Source of the DNA: Tetrapyrgos nigripes
Taxonomy: Eukaryota; Basidiomycota; Agaricomycetes; Agaricales; Campanellaceae
Reading direction: 5' to 3'
Assembly (NCBI GenBank): GCA_013368315.1
Contig: JAACJM010000005.1
Coordinates: 1-64,000, forward strand
Length of the DNA: 64,000 bases
Shown one piece after another: positions 20,387 to 32,813 of this stretch. Position numbers and translations under genes: made by a program. Numbering within the stretch: position 1 is the first letter of the stretch; each line of letters begins with the position of its first letter. A model generated the notes under the pieces. That model did not search any database and had not been told where the DNA came from. It saw nothing but the letters and a program-made list of their open reading frames with translations.

Positions 20387-22348
20387 TCTGAGTCGGGATT
20401 GAGAGTGTTTGGGAAAGAGATGGGTTCAAAGAATGGGGACGTTGATTCCGAGTTCGAGGTGGGTTTCAAGAAGGAGAGTACACGATCTCGGCGTCAAGCG
20501 TTGATCAAAATGAGAGGAAGGGGTTGGAAGTGCGAACGAAGTGTTTTGATTTGGAGGGAACCAGGTCAAGATACCCCCCATTTTATACGTTGGCTGTTTT
20601 GGTCAGGTTCATGGTTTACGCTCGCGCGAAATTGCAGGATCAAGTCGGTTGTGGAGCGAGATGAGAGTCTTGTGGACCTAAAAATCGTAAGCGGATGGAG
20701 CAATGTTGAACAACTGGATCTAACCTCCGTGTTTCCAAGGCGACCTTACCAAACCGGCTGGGGCTTTTCTGCATATACGCCTGCGCTAAAACATCCACCC
20801 CACAGTTGGTCCCGGTGGAGTTGGAGTCTCATAGAATTCATAGTGTGCAACTCCACGTTAGAATACCGCCCATTCAAGGGTTGATGAATGGAAAGAGGAG
20901 TATTATGGGTGTTATGTTTGCGATGTGATAGGCCTGACAAAGTGGAATTCCCGCCAGAAAGATGAGATGTACCGGCCGTAGCAGGCCGTGGCCCAGGGCT
21001 TGGGCGGACACGCAGTTATGAGTAAATAAGGGTACAAGATCTCCAAGGTCGGAGCGAGGTATACTTATTATATCGCAGTCCGGGGGCAAAAGGTAGTAAC
21101 TTCAAAAACGACGAAGCGAAAAGCGATTTCCAGAGAGGTACGAGAGGTTTGGCCTTTAGACCTTTATGCCTTAGGCTTAAGAGATGACTGACTATTAGAC
21201 ACGGTAGACAAAGTCAAAAGGATCACACACCTTCCAAAAACCCGACCTTACGCATACACGAAGAGGCGAAGACCGGACATCCCTCATAACGCAGCGGAAG
21301 TGAGATTAGCGGTAGTCAAGCAAAACAAAGCTATCCCATGGGCCATGGCTATCAGAGAACTTCAGTTTTCTCCTTACCATCGCGATGGTGTAGGTCCTGA
21401 GCGAGTCCCGCCATAAATTGGAAATCGGTAGTCGTCCCGGGTAACGTAGGTATACTAAGGTAGATTCAATGACAAGGGAGGGCGGAGATGGTCATTGGTG
21501 GTTGAGAATAGGAAAGTTCCCACGATATTCCGCTTCAGCTACAGGCCACAGGGTTGCTACAGGCTCAGCAGACTGCTGCAGACTACAGCGAAGGGTCAAC
21601 GAAGGTTACTTTTCTGAAGGACTGACACTATCATACAGCCTTGTGGATACTAAGCACTTGAGTACTGCTGCTTGCTTCCAACTGCCAGTGTGTGATACTT
21701 ACTGATATGTCGCCGTAATCCCCAATACCTATTTTGCAGACGCTTTGACAGCCTGGACGCTGGGGCGAAAAATGACCTGCCAATGACGCACGACGCTTAG
21801 GCTGACCGAGCCCGACAAAGATGTTTCTCGCTCCAGGGTATTTTACGGTTAGGATACGCGGTCGATACGCGGGTCGTCATAAATCCGTCGGTGTCTCCGA
21901 GCAGCATCAATGTTTGGTCAATGTCAAGAACGATAGAGGTGGTGAAAAGCTTGTCCGTGGAGCGTATCTGAATGCAGCTAGTAAAACCTTTGGAGTCTGA
22001 GGAGCTTGCATGGATCGGAGCTTACAGAGTGGCGAATAACCCTGGTACAACTATGTAAATCCCTGCCAGCATGATAATGATGCGAGAGGTACCAGCAACT
22101 TGAAGTATCCGCTCGATGGATAATTGGCGTTTTTGGCGAGATAGCGGACCCTAGAGAAAGACTATTCATCAAGAATGTTGTGTTGTTGACATCGGATTGG
22201 ACAGGTTTTTTTACATGAAGATGGAACTTTTCAGAAAGCAGTAAGTATATATCTTGAAGAGTAGAAACAGTGATGCATGTAGTCTAATCGTAAGCCTATG
22301 AAATGGAATTGATACCCTCTAAGCCTCTTTCCTCTAATGAAGATCCTT
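20387..22348. other. Intergenic with the 3' flank repeat of kinase copy 1
   Basis: The first 200 bases are the promoter of the repeat-protein gene (TATAAAA on the minus strand near 20580-20590). No gene is supported from 20900 to 21700. Bases 21714-22348 form a repeat block that recurs at 27170-27570 and, inverted, at 48310-48722 and 52956-53130. Confidence 0.5.
21714..22200. repeat. Kinase-flank repeat, copy 1
   Basis: This block includes GCTTAGGCTGACCGAGCCCG, the phrase ATAAATCCGTCGGTGTCTCC and TAGCGGACCCTAGAGAAAGA. It matches 27170-27480 in the same direction and 48310-48722 inverted. It lies directly 3' of a FunK1 kinase gene here and at 27 kb. Confidence 0.75.
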
Positions 22349-25195
22349 CTAAATCGAGTCACCCTCAGGGTCGAAATCCCTAGGGTTTAATGGAAGGACA
22401 TCCGCATCCGGGTATCGCTGGACCATTCGTATTAGGGAGCCGTTCTGCAGTTCGAAGTCTTCACTTAGGAGATCCTGGAAGTTCTCGTATGTAACACGGT
22501 CATTCAAAGAATGCTCTTTGAACTTGTGCTCGGCCTGGGTTTTGGAAGCGTTGAGCAGCTGAATCTTCTGAATCTGTGACTGAAAGCGTGGGTTTACACC
22601 CTGCAAGCCGATGTCGACGTTGTTGGATTCGGATGCTATATAACCTTTGTTGAGAAGAGATTTAAGCAATGTAAGGATGTCAGTGAAACCAGTAAAAAAC
22701 TGCTGTATGGAATGGGGGCGCTGCTCAGCCAGAGCACCGCGTTTTTCGCCAGCGATAGAGGAATGGCTGCCAACAAACCAGGAGTTGTATATGCGACGTT
22801 TTGGGTCATCTATTTTACGAATACCCTGCTTTTGATCTTCGTAATGAGAGCAAACAATCAAAATCACATAGTACAGGGCTTCAAGGTCGTGCCTATACAA
22901 GTGACAAGTTCGCTTTCCCACTGGCGGCTTCAAAAGTTCGTGCGACATATATGGCTTTGTTCCTGTCCTGGTTCGGGAAGACGATTCAGAAGATAAGGGT
23001 AGTCGGGACGCCAAGTCGAAGTCATTCAAGACGCCGCGGACAGTGCCATCGGCTTTGTTACGCGAGAACATGATGTTCGCCAGGCTGATGTCGCGCTGGA
23101 AAACTTTGGGATGGTCGACAAGCCATCTGTGGATCTGAAGGATATCATAGAAGACCTGAGCGTAATCCTCGGGCTTGGTGAGGTCAGTAATGGGATGGAG
23201 GCGCCGCAACACAATGATTCGAAGAGTACGCTTCTCATAGACTGGGCCTCCCGGGTTTTGGGGGTCGTCGAGCTGTTGTAGCAGGTCTGCGAGCTTACGT
23301 TGGGATGTACCGAGGTCGTCCCACGAGTATTCATTGTTCCATAGAACCTGTGGAAGATGCTCCATTGCCCAGGCATGCTTGCCAGTTGCTGTCGCTTTGG
23401 CGTGCCTCAGAAGGTCAGCTTCGGAATCCCGAGCTGTTGTAGGGAAGCTGATCTTCACGACGGCATCACTGCCGAGTTTCGGATCCCAATTTCCTCTGAT
23501 ACGTGTAACAGCGAGGACTATGGATGCCCGCCCAACAACCCCATGGGCACGATGAATCACATCACCGAGTTGAAGCTGAGTTTCAGCATCGAGATGAAGC
23601 ATGGATCCTGAAAAGGCCTTTTCGCTTGACTGGTAAAACTGGGGGATAGGGGTAGTGGTCGCCGATATTAATTCCGTTTTGCTTTGGTGTGCGTCATGCA
23701 CATACGGCTCAATTCGAGGGAAGACTTGTGATACGGGAGTGATCGTGAAATCAGGAATAGGCATCGGGAGTAGACGGGGCATGAGAGATATCTGGTAAAG
23801 CACAGCCAAAAACAGATCCAAATGATCATCTTGGCCATACATGTTCACCGGCTGCGACAAAACGACCTGTGATCGATCGTAATAAGCAAGCTGGAGGCAG
23901 GTGGTGTCGACAAGAATCGCCACGGTGTGGGTTCTGAGGAGTCCTCTAGACAACATATCAAGGGCATAAGAAGCCACTTGTATTTGTGTGTCGTTGGCTT
24001 CGCCGCTAATAGTGGTGGAAGCGGGGGATACGGTTTCGTTGACATTCGACTCCTGCTCATCAACGGCATCGGTGATCTTAGGTCGTTTACTTGCAGGGAC
24101 TACCTCGTCGTCGTTATCGTTGATAGAGGCAGAAGTTGAAGCTCGTGCATCCTGCTGGGTATCCGAGAATGCTGGTCCTTTAGAGTGGAGAATTTGAATA
24201 CCTGTTCAAGTTTGTGACATAGAACGAAATATTCACCAAGAACTGAACCACTGGATGTCTCAGCCGCTTCTGTATGTGTATAGAATGCCGAATGAGAAGG
24301 GGATTCCGGACGGGAGAGAAAAAGATTGAATGAATACCTTCCAAATTGCTCGCCTTCCTCTTCAACTTCTTCCTGACCTCTTTCTTCTTTTGTTCCTGCA
24401 GAGTAGGAGAGGGCCTCTTCATATGCTCCGGTCCTATTCGGGGGTCAGCTTGCTACCAACATGTGAAAGAGAAACCGTCTTACCGACGCCAATGCTTCGC
24501 CCATAGAACCAGTCCAACGCAAACCCATTGTGATGCTTCACTTCCAAGATATAAAGAAATAAAGGCCGCCAATTTTTCATGCCATCGAATTCGTCGGAGG
24601 TGAGAGATAAATGAGAAGGTAGTGCAGCAAAATCTGGACCACGTTGATCCCATGACGCATCAACTCTTCTGCGATGGCTATCGAAAAAGGTAAGGGGAGG
24701 CTTTCCGTCAAACATGATGTCCAATGCGCGGCAGATGACATGGACGAGGGGGCGGTAAAGATTCTCCTCTGTTGAGGAAACTGGAACCCCTTGAGGTGGC
24801 ATCGCGAAACCCTCTCGGGCTATTGAGCAGTAACGATCCCAGGACTCTTTGAACCCTTCATCAGACTTGACCCGCCCAATGGGTTTACCACGGAGTTTGA
24901 GATCGTTGAATTCCTTGGGTGGCAGGCCAAGAATGACATCAAGGAATGTGGGTAAGAGGATACGGACACGATGCTTGATATCTTCTGCGAGGTATAGCTT
25001 CACATCTTCGACGTTGTGATTATCCTCGAAGTCTTGCCTGTCGAAAAAAGTTGTGGAGGGAGGGGTGGTCAAGAGTGAAGAAGACTGAGGAGAATCTGAA
25101 GGCGGGGAAGAGTTCGGCCTGTTTATATACGATAGGAAGTTTTCAAGTGTTGAATTGTGCACGATGTAAATCAGCGGAAGGGAAGGGGACGACAT
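22349..25195 (-). CDS. FunK1-type fungal protein kinase, copy 1, 886 aa
   Basis: Three exons: 24484-25195, 24338-24433 and 22349-24201 (2661 bases, all in frame). I chose ATG 25195 (MSSPSLPLIYIVHN); the open frame goes a little further but only from a TTG. Exon 1 encodes the family's N-terminal region, exon 2 a short basic linker (KRPSPTLQEQKKKEVRKK), and exon 3 the kinase. Kinase motifs are DAVVKISFP (lysine), VFQRDISLANIMFS (catalytic loop, QRD for HRD), LNDFDLASRLP (DFD for DFG) and GTKPYMSHELL, then HDLEALYYVILIVC. DFD and the Asp-Leu-Glu-Ala-Leu segment are typical of FunK1 (Pfam Pkinase_fungal). Targets are unknown. A second copy follows on the same strand and a third is inverted at 50 kb. 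Confidence 0.92.
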
Positions 25196-26306
25196 CCTCT
25201 CTACAAAAGACAAATGTTTGTTGGCTAGCCCTATTATCGACCCCTTGCATCATCGACTCATGGTCCGCTGAAGACCCTAAATGGCCCAATTTGTCTCCAC
25301 TGGCAGGGTCTCATGGTGATATGATCACGATCACTTGTCCTGAGAGCCGAGACATTGGGCTTAGGCTGACCGAGCCCGACAAGATCGATGTTTCTCCATC
25401 ACAAAAAAATGCAAAAAACTTGTAACCGCATACAACTCTGTACAGAGTACATAATAAAAATGAAGCACTCATGAGTGAATACAATGTCATCAACATTATT
25501 CTGACTTACTTGCAAGCTTGTCCAAGTTGTTTGAAAATCTGAGCAGAGATGTAGGTCGAGGTAAGGGGTCTGAATGGATTACAAGTCTCCGGCAATGATT
25601 CTGCATCTATTGTAGGCCAGTGTAAGTCTCTCATTATCATTTCCGTATTGTTACATGGGCATACAATCCTGACGAAAGTATTTCGAGTGTCGGGTAAGCC
25701 CCATTATGATTGCATTGTACCTGTAAGCCCGCGTAAGATCCATATGGTCCTTGTTGTATGTAATGCCCATTTTCCTAGTCTTTCTGAAGATTCTGGAGGA
25801 AATTGAAAGCAAGTACATTTGTTCCAGGCTTTGCTAGTGCTTTAACTCGGATAGGCCATTACCAGTCAGAAATTCCAGTAAACTTGAAAGACGTCAAAGT
25901 TAGCACAATGCGGATGCTAGAATAGCGGTGTCACAGATTGATTATGTACCGCTCCGTGATCAATAACCACATAGTCAGGTACACACTGGCTGCTGGCAGC
26001 AATGTTCTTTGCAAAGGTCCCGACGAGGAACTTTGGAGGAACTTCATCGTTTACGGTTTTTGAGCTACCGCGTCCACGTGAGTTTGGTTCAAGTTTTTTT
26101 GAAACTCCGAATTCAAATAGGTACACGCGTCGTCGTTCAGCTCTTTCACTTGTACCACAACCTTCTCTCGTCGGCGTTCTTTTACAAAGGAGTATAGCTG
26201 GGGGTGTACTTATCTACTGCCGCCCCTCCTGCCTCGTTCTTGCTCCACCCCAGCTGTGATCAAGTGGTACCGCCGTTTGTTCTCAATCCTCCCTCTGACG
26301 CACCTT

Positions 26307-26590
26307 CTCGTCCCCTCAAGCACGCTATCAACAGCTCAACCGGCGAGGCCCTACATTCACCTTCCTTTTCAACGGCATACAATGTTACAAGCCCATTCGC
26401 ACTTCTCGTCCCCTCAAGCACGCTATCAACAGCTCAACCGGCAAGTGCCTACATTCACCTTCCTTCAACGGCGTACAATGTTCAAGTCCACTCGCACTTC
26501 TCGTCCCCTCAAGCACACTATTGACAGCTCAACCGGCGAGTGCCTACATCCATCTTCCTTCAACGGCGTACAATGTTCAAGCCCACTCGC
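26307..26590 (+). repeat. Minisatellite, three units of about 90-98 bases
   Basis: Units start with CTCGTCCCCTCAAGCAC at 26307, 26405 and 26500. Each continues through AACAGCTCAACCGGC and ends near GGC(A/G)TACAATGTT. The spacings are 98 and 95 bases. Confidence 0.85.
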
Positions 26591-27169
26591 ATCTCTTCTC
26601 CAAGCCATCCACCTCTTTGCCTCTTTGCCGGTCCTGTTCCAAACTAGCCTTGGTACTCGCCTTCAAATGACTGTCCTCTCTACCCCGTACTTGTACAAGT
26701 ATGCATCAGCTTCAAGGTATTTCCTTTTGATCTCACTTTCATGAAAACTGAGCTCTAATATGTACAATATCTGTCTCTAGTGCTCTAGTCAGTACTCGCT
26801 TGTATATAGCTATGTAGCCTAATAATAAATCTTATCTCTGCAATAGTCTGTGTGATGGACTGCCGTAAAAGTATCCAGACTGCGTAGTAGTGTTCTGAGT
26901 CACCGAGAATCTTATGAACCTTATGGATTGAGAATACATTCCCAGCCTTGCACTGACTGCAGTTCTACTTGTTCTTATAGCTTGAGGAATGAAATCTAGG
27001 CATAGATAGCCATGTACACACTAACATTTTGCTGGAATCCATTATACAATCGAGGCTCGCAGAAGAGTACGAGATTTTGGATGCCATGTTAAGACAGAAT
27101 ATTATATTTTGGGCTTGTGTCTACTTTCGCTGGTTATCAATGCTCAGAAGATGTTAGTATTTTTTGTGA

Positions 27170-27560
27170 TGTCGCTCCGGGGTATTTTACGGTTAAGATA
27201 CGCGGGTTGTCATAAATCCGTCGGTGTCTCCGAGCAGCGTCAATGTCAAGAACGATAAAGGTGGTGAAAACGTCCGTGGAGCGTGTCTGAATGCAGCTAG
27301 TAAAGAAGCTTGCATGGATCGGAGCTTGCAGAGCGGCGAATAACTCTGGTATAACTAAACCCCTGATCATGACGCAAGAGGTACCAGTATAGCTTGAAGT
27401 ATCCACTCGACGGCGGATAGTTAGTGTTTTTGGTGAGATAGCGGACCCTAGAGAAAGACTATTCATCGAGAATGTTGTGTTGTTGACATCGGATTGGACA
27501 GGTTTTTTTACATGAAGATGGAATTCAGAAAGCAGTACCTCTAAGCCTCTTTCCTCCAAC
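27170..27560. repeat. Kinase-flank repeat, copy 2
   Basis: It matches 21830-22230 in the same direction, with small deletions. Against copies 1 and 3, about 85 bases next to the kinase stop (the part with GGGTATCAATTCCATTTC) are missing. Confidence 0.75.
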
Positions 27561-27570
27561 GAAAGTCCTT

Positions 27571-30490
27571 CTAAATCAAGTCACCCTCAGGGTCGAAATC
27601 CCTAGGGTTTAGTGGAAGGACATCCGCATCTGGGTATCGCTGGACCATTCGTTTCGGGGAGCCGTTTTGCAGTTTGAATCCTTCACTTAGAAGAAACTGG
27701 AAATTCTGGTATGTAACACGGTCATTCAAAGAATGCTCTTTGAACTTGTGCTCGGCCTGGGTTTCAGAAGCTTTGAAAAGTTGAAGCTTCAACTGAAAGT
27801 TTGAATCATCCCCCTGCAATTTGATGCTGAGGGTGTTGGCGTCGGATTCTTGATAACCTATCATGAGAAGAGACCGAAGATATGTAAGAATATCCGTGAA
27901 ACCAGTAAAAAACTGCTGTATGGAAAGGTGGTCTTGGGCCAGAGCACTGCGTTTTTCGCTAGCGATAGAGGAATGACTGCCAACGAACCAGGAGTTGTAT
28001 ATGCAACGTTTTGGGTCAGTTATTTTATGAATACCCTGCTTTTGATCTTCGTAATGAGAGCAAACAATCAAAATCACATAGTACAGGGCTTCAAGGTCGT
28101 GCCTATACAAGTGACAAGTTCGCTTTCCCACTGGCGGCTTCAAAAGTTCGTGCGACATATATGGCTTTGTTCCTGTCCTGGTTCGGGAAGACGATTCAGA
28201 AGATAAGGGTAGTCGGGACGCCAAGTCGAAGTCATTCAAGACGCCGCGGACAGTGCCATCGGCTTTGTTACGGGAGAACATGATGTTCGCCAGGCTGATG
28301 TCGCGCTGGAAAACTTTGGGATGGTCGACAAGCCATCTGTGGATCTGAAGGATATCATAGAAGACCTGAGCGTAATCCTCGGGCTTGGTGAGCTCAGTAA
28401 TGGGATGGAGGCGGCGCAACACAATGATTCGAAGAGTACGCCTCTCATAGGCTGGGACTCCTGGGGTTTGGGGGTCGTCGAGCTGTTGTAGCAGGTCTGC
28501 GAGCTTATCTTGGGGAGTACCGAGGTCGTCCCATGAGTATTCCTTGTCCCATAGAACCTGTGGAAGATGCTCCATTGCCCAGGCATGCTTCCCGGTTGCT
28601 TTTGCCCTGGCAAGCTTCAGAAGGTGAGCTTCTGGATCCCGTGCCGTTGTAGGGAAACTGATCTTCACGACGGCATCATTGCCGAGTTCCAGACCCCAAT
28701 TTCCTCTGATACGTGTAGCAGCGAGGACTATAGAGGCCCGCCCAATAACTCCGTGGGCACGATGAATGACATCGCCGATTTGAAGCTGAGTTTCAGCATC
28801 AAGATGAAGCATGGATCCTGAAAAGGCCTTTTCGCTTGACTGGTAAAACTGGGGGTAGGGGTAGTGGTCGTCGATATTAATTCCGTTTTGCTTTGGTATC
28901 TGTCATGCACGTACGGCTCAATTCGAGGGAAGACTTGTGATTTGGGAGTGATCGTGAAATTGGGGATAGACGTCGGGAGTAGACCCATGTGGGGCATGGA
29001 ACCCTGGACAGAGATCTGGTAAAGCACAGCCAAAAACAGATCCAAATGATCATCTTGGCCATACATGTTCAACGGCTGTGACACGACAACCTGTGATCGA
29101 TCGTAATAAGCAAGCTGGAGGCAGGTGGTGTCGACAAGAATCGCCACGGTGTGGGTTCTGAGGAGTCCTCTAGACAACATATCGAGGGCGTAGGAAGCCA
29201 CTTGTATTTGTGTGTCGTTGGCTTCGCCGCTAATAGTGGTGGAAGCGGGGGACTCTACGGTTTCGTTGACATTCGACTCCTGCTCATCAACGGCATCGGT
29301 GATCTTAGGTCGTTTACTTGCAGGGACTACCTCGTCGTCGTTATCGTCGATAGAGGCAGAAGTTGAAGCTCGTGCATCCTGCTGGGTATCCGAGAATGCT
29401 GGTCCTTTAGAGTGGAGAATTTGAATACCTGTTCAAGTTTGTGACATAGAACGAAATATTCACCAAGAACTGAACCACTGTGTGTCTCAGTCGCTTCTGT
29501 GTGTGCGTAGAATGCCGAATGAGAACGAAATTTCGGACGAGAGACAAAAAGACGAAGTACCTTCCAAGCTGCTCGCCTTCCTCTTCCACTTCTTCCTGAT
29601 TTCTTTCTTCTTTTGGTCCTGCGGAGTAGGAGACGGCCTCTTCGTATGCTCCGGTCCTATTCGGGGGTCAGCTTGCTACCAACATGTGAAAGAGAAACCG
29701 TCTTACCGACGCCAATGCTTCGCCCATAGAACCAGTCCAATGCAAAACCATTATGATGCTTGACTTCCAAGATATAAAGAAATAAAGGCCACCATTTTTT
29801 CATGCCATCGAATTCGCCGGTGGTGAGAGATAAATGAGAAGGTAGTGCAGCAAAATCTGGACCACGTTGACTCCATGACCCATGAACTCTTTTGCGATGG
29901 CTATCGAAAAAGGTAAGGGGAGGCTTTCCATCGAACATGATGTCCAATGCGCGGCAGATGACATGGACGAGGGGGCGGTAGAGGTCCTCCTCTGTTGAGA
30001 AAACTGGAACCCCTTGAGGCGTCAGGGAACCCTCTCGGGCGATTGAGCAGTAATGATTCCAGGACTGTTTAAACCCTTCATCAGACTTGACCCGCCCAAT
30101 GGGTTTACCAGGGAGTTTGAGATCGTTGAATTCCTTGGGTGGCAGGCCAAGAATGACGTCAAGGAATGTGGGTAAGAGGATACGGACACGATGCTTGATA
30201 TCCTCTGCGATGTATAGCTTCACATCTTCGACGTTGTGATTATCCTCGAAGTCTTGCTTGTCGAAAAAAGTTGAGGAGGGAGGGGTGGTCAAGAGTGAAG
30301 AAGACTGAGGAATCGCATATAGACCACGCATATTCACGTCGACGTCTGGGGTTGAGTCTGAAGGCGGGGAAGAGTTCGGCGTGAACGCATCAGGAGAGGG
30401 AGGTGATTGTTTGTTTATATATAATAGGAAGTTTTCAAGTGTCGAATTGTGCACGATGTAAATCGGCGGAAGGGAAGGGGACGACGACAT
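27571..30490 (-). pseudogene. FunK1-type kinase, copy 2, with a one-base frameshift
   Basis: Exons correspond to copy 1: 29707-30490, 29561-29656 and 27571-29428. Splice sites are kept and exon 2 has the same length (96). Near 28856 one base is missing compared with copies 1 and 3 (a C-rich run in the Thr/Pro segment just before the kinase core), so the upstream frame ends about 43 codons later and the kinase core lies in another frame. The core itself is intact, with QRDISLANIMFS and NDFDLASRLP. Exon 1 is longer than in copy 1 (an insertion including SPDAFTPNSSPPS). Either this is a young pseudogene, a sequencing error, or the kinase part starts at a later ATG (28812, MLHLDAETQ). Confidence 0.85.
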
Positions 30491-31273
30491 CCTCTGAGTC
30501 TCTACAAAAGCCAAATGTTTGTTCGTGTTTGCAAGTTCTTGTTGGCTAGCCCCCCTTGTGTCATCGCTCCGCCTCGCTTAAGCGATTGCTGCGACGGATC
30601 GGCCACCTCCTGCTAACATCGCCAATGCTTTCCTTCCCCTTGAAGCGAATCCTCTCCAGAAGCACTGAAGTCAATGCCCATCACAGGAAAGAAAACTGTA
30701 GGCAATCTTCGGAGCACAATACATTAAGTATCAACAGATCTCATTCCTGAAGCTTTGCACGGGGCCTCGGGGTCGGCGGTGGGAAGAGGCCTTTCTTTCG
30801 CAGCGTGGTACTTATAGTGCAATCTTTACCTACACTTCCTTTCGATGTGTAGCACGGGTCACTGCTAGTTGTCATTGTTCAACAAAGAATCCAGGAGAAA
30901 GGACCGAGTCATAATCTCGATTCACTCTACAGAAAAAAGGCACAGTGCCTCGCCGGGTCTGAAGTTGACTCAGTTGACTCAGATATTAACCAAGCGTGAC
31001 CACGGATCCACGGATAATCCAACCTTAAGCTTTTTGGCAGGAAAGATAGCGGACCCTACAGAAAGACGAATGAGAACTTCAACTTGAAGCCCCGATTGTG
31101 AGAGGCATGGAGGATATGATGTGACACTCGGAAACTTTCAAAACAGCTAGCGCCATAGTTTATATTATTCTCTTCCATACTGTACACCTTGTGAATGCTA
31201 CACCAAAAGACCCAGTCTAACTGGGCCCAATACACAAAAGGCTACCCCCATGACCACATCCGAACCCCTCGTT
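30491..31273. other. Spacer between kinase copy 2 and the PTPA gene
   Basis: No gene. Bases 30590-30725 resemble 43015-43160 (downstream of F-box gene E), a dispersed repeat of about 130 bases. Bases about 30880-31273 match, inverted, 49410-49800 beside kinase copy 3. Confidence 0.5.
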
Positions 31274-32741
31274 CTAATCAAATGGAACAGGCTTTATATT
31301 CGGACCCACAAGCCTCAGCCCAGGTTGCTTATTCCTCTCCGCTTGCGCAGCTGCAAACGCTGAAGGAACAGGAATCCCACAACAATCACCCCAACCCACA
31401 TCTCTCTGACCCACACCCCCTAAATCTCCTCCAACAGCACCGTTTATATTCGCATGTATACCTGGGTGTATGCCCCCATTTACGTTTCCCATTGGCAGAC
31501 CATGAGCATGGGGATGCGCATGACCTGCATGAGAGTCAACTGTCGATGAGTCGGGTGGTGGTGGACCGTTGTAAGGAAGGATGGAGCCGAAAAGGAAATG
31601 TTGCATGACGGGGAGTTTGTTGAGGACTTCTGCGCAATACATCTTGATCATGCCGGAATTAACTTTATCCCATGTTTTGACCGCTGATATGTCATCGAGC
31701 ATGGGTGAGTGCCAGCGGAGGGAAGCAGTTTTGACCTAGTTACGACGAACGAGGAAGGGAGGACGTCGCATTAAATGAATGGAATGAGAATAGCGGGGAT
31801 GAGTGGACGTACAGAATTGATAAATCGGATGCAAGCAAAGTAGATGTACTCTTTGGCGTATTCTTCAACGATCTCGGCGTCGTGAATTGCCTTCGGTCGG
31901 ATGTACTTGTGGCCTATATGGCGGGTGAGCGAAAAACTGACATGGACCGTCTGAAAAACATTACCTCGCAATTGAGCAGAGCCAAACAAGAATGGCAGGA
32001 AATGATAATCATCCAAGCCCCAGACACCATGCGACCCTGCTGGCTCTAGCCAGTATGCGGATTGTAAGACGCGCATTACTTGGATGTACCTGTACTCGGT
32101 TAGATTGAGAAATCATTCGATAAACCAAGGAGTCGCTCACCGCCAAAACACTCGTAGGACAAGCGTCTTATGGTCGTTTTCTTGCAGAATCCCTAGTTTT
32201 TCCAAGCATATCCTAAATCAACGTCAGAACGATAAACTTCAAAAAAAATTGCGTATACATACAGCCAACACAGAAAGTTGAGCTCCATACCACTGCCATA
32301 GTCTATCCTAGACCTATTTCCCCATGCTTCATTGAAATACACGGATATTTCAGGAACAGCATCCTGCGGTAATGAAGGTATTTCCGAGTGCAAGGCAGGC
32401 GACAACTGAGGCCTACTTTTAGCATCAGTTGCGGAGAAACACAATAGATAACATACCTCATTGACTTTATCATAGAACGTCCTGAACGCAGGATTGCCAA
32501 ATCTCGAAGCAGAATTCTCCACTGGCGGCGTATCCTTTGCAACTTGCTCGACTTTGTCCAGAATTTGAAGTATAGCTTTGACCGCGGTCGATTCTTCGCA
32601 TTTGTCGGAGAGTTTTGCTCCGACAATCACTTCATTCAGAGTTTCGATGTAAGATATCACGGTCTTGTGCGTATCAGAGGTCTGGAACCATTCCAGTTGA
32701 GCTGGAGAGAGGATGGCTTTACGCGGAGGCTCGAAAGACAT
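31274..32741 (-). CDS. PTPA: PP2A phosphatase activator (PTPA/Rrd family peptidyl-prolyl isomerase), 395 aa
   Basis: Six exons: 32457-32741, 32263-32405, 32141-32212, 31965-32089, 31813-31913 and 31274-31735 (1188 bases). Family signatures are [53 protein letters not shown] and [22 protein letters not shown] proteins activate protein phosphatase 2A and have prolyl-isomerase activity, in cytosol and nucleus. Two points are odd: the usual His of DYG(S/T)GHE is Met here, and the C-terminal tail is a long His/Gly/Asn-rich extension. Intron 1 is 51 bases and stop-free, so its retention would add 17 residues. The start codon faces that of the SURF6 gene across 72 bases. A truncated copy is at 48710-49405. 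Confidence 0.95.
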
Positions 32742-32813
32742 GACTGATTATGTCAGCTCTGATCTCTCTAATTTTTGCCTGCGACCACCTCGTCGTGCTC
32801 ACTGCTATCGACA
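32742..32813. promoter_or_regulatory. Short shared promoter between PTPA and SURF6/Rrp14
   Basis: Only 72 bases separate the two start codons, so both promoters and leaders must overlap or lie inside the neighbouring genes. No TATA box is visible, as is usual for housekeeping genes. Confidence 0.6.

Larger units (their letters stand above)
25196..27570. other. Spacer between kinase copies 1 and 2
   Basis: The first 150 bases match, inverted, the 5' flank of kinase copy 3 (about 49940-50070). At 25357-25395 the phrase GCTTAGGCTGACCGAGCCCG of the flank repeat recurs, marking a duplication edge. A minisatellite lies at 26307-26590 and the second flank repeat at 27170-27560. No supported gene; frames across the minisatellite are artefacts of the repeat. 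Confidence 0.45.

Noticed and set aside
20399..20884. 161-codon plus-strand frame upstream of the repeat-protein gene
   Set aside because: It covers the promoter of the divergent gene (including a TATA box), with no recognisable motif and a mixed basic composition.
26256..26744. 162-codon plus-strand frame
   Set aside because: It is an effect of the minisatellite: repeat units without stops in some frames.
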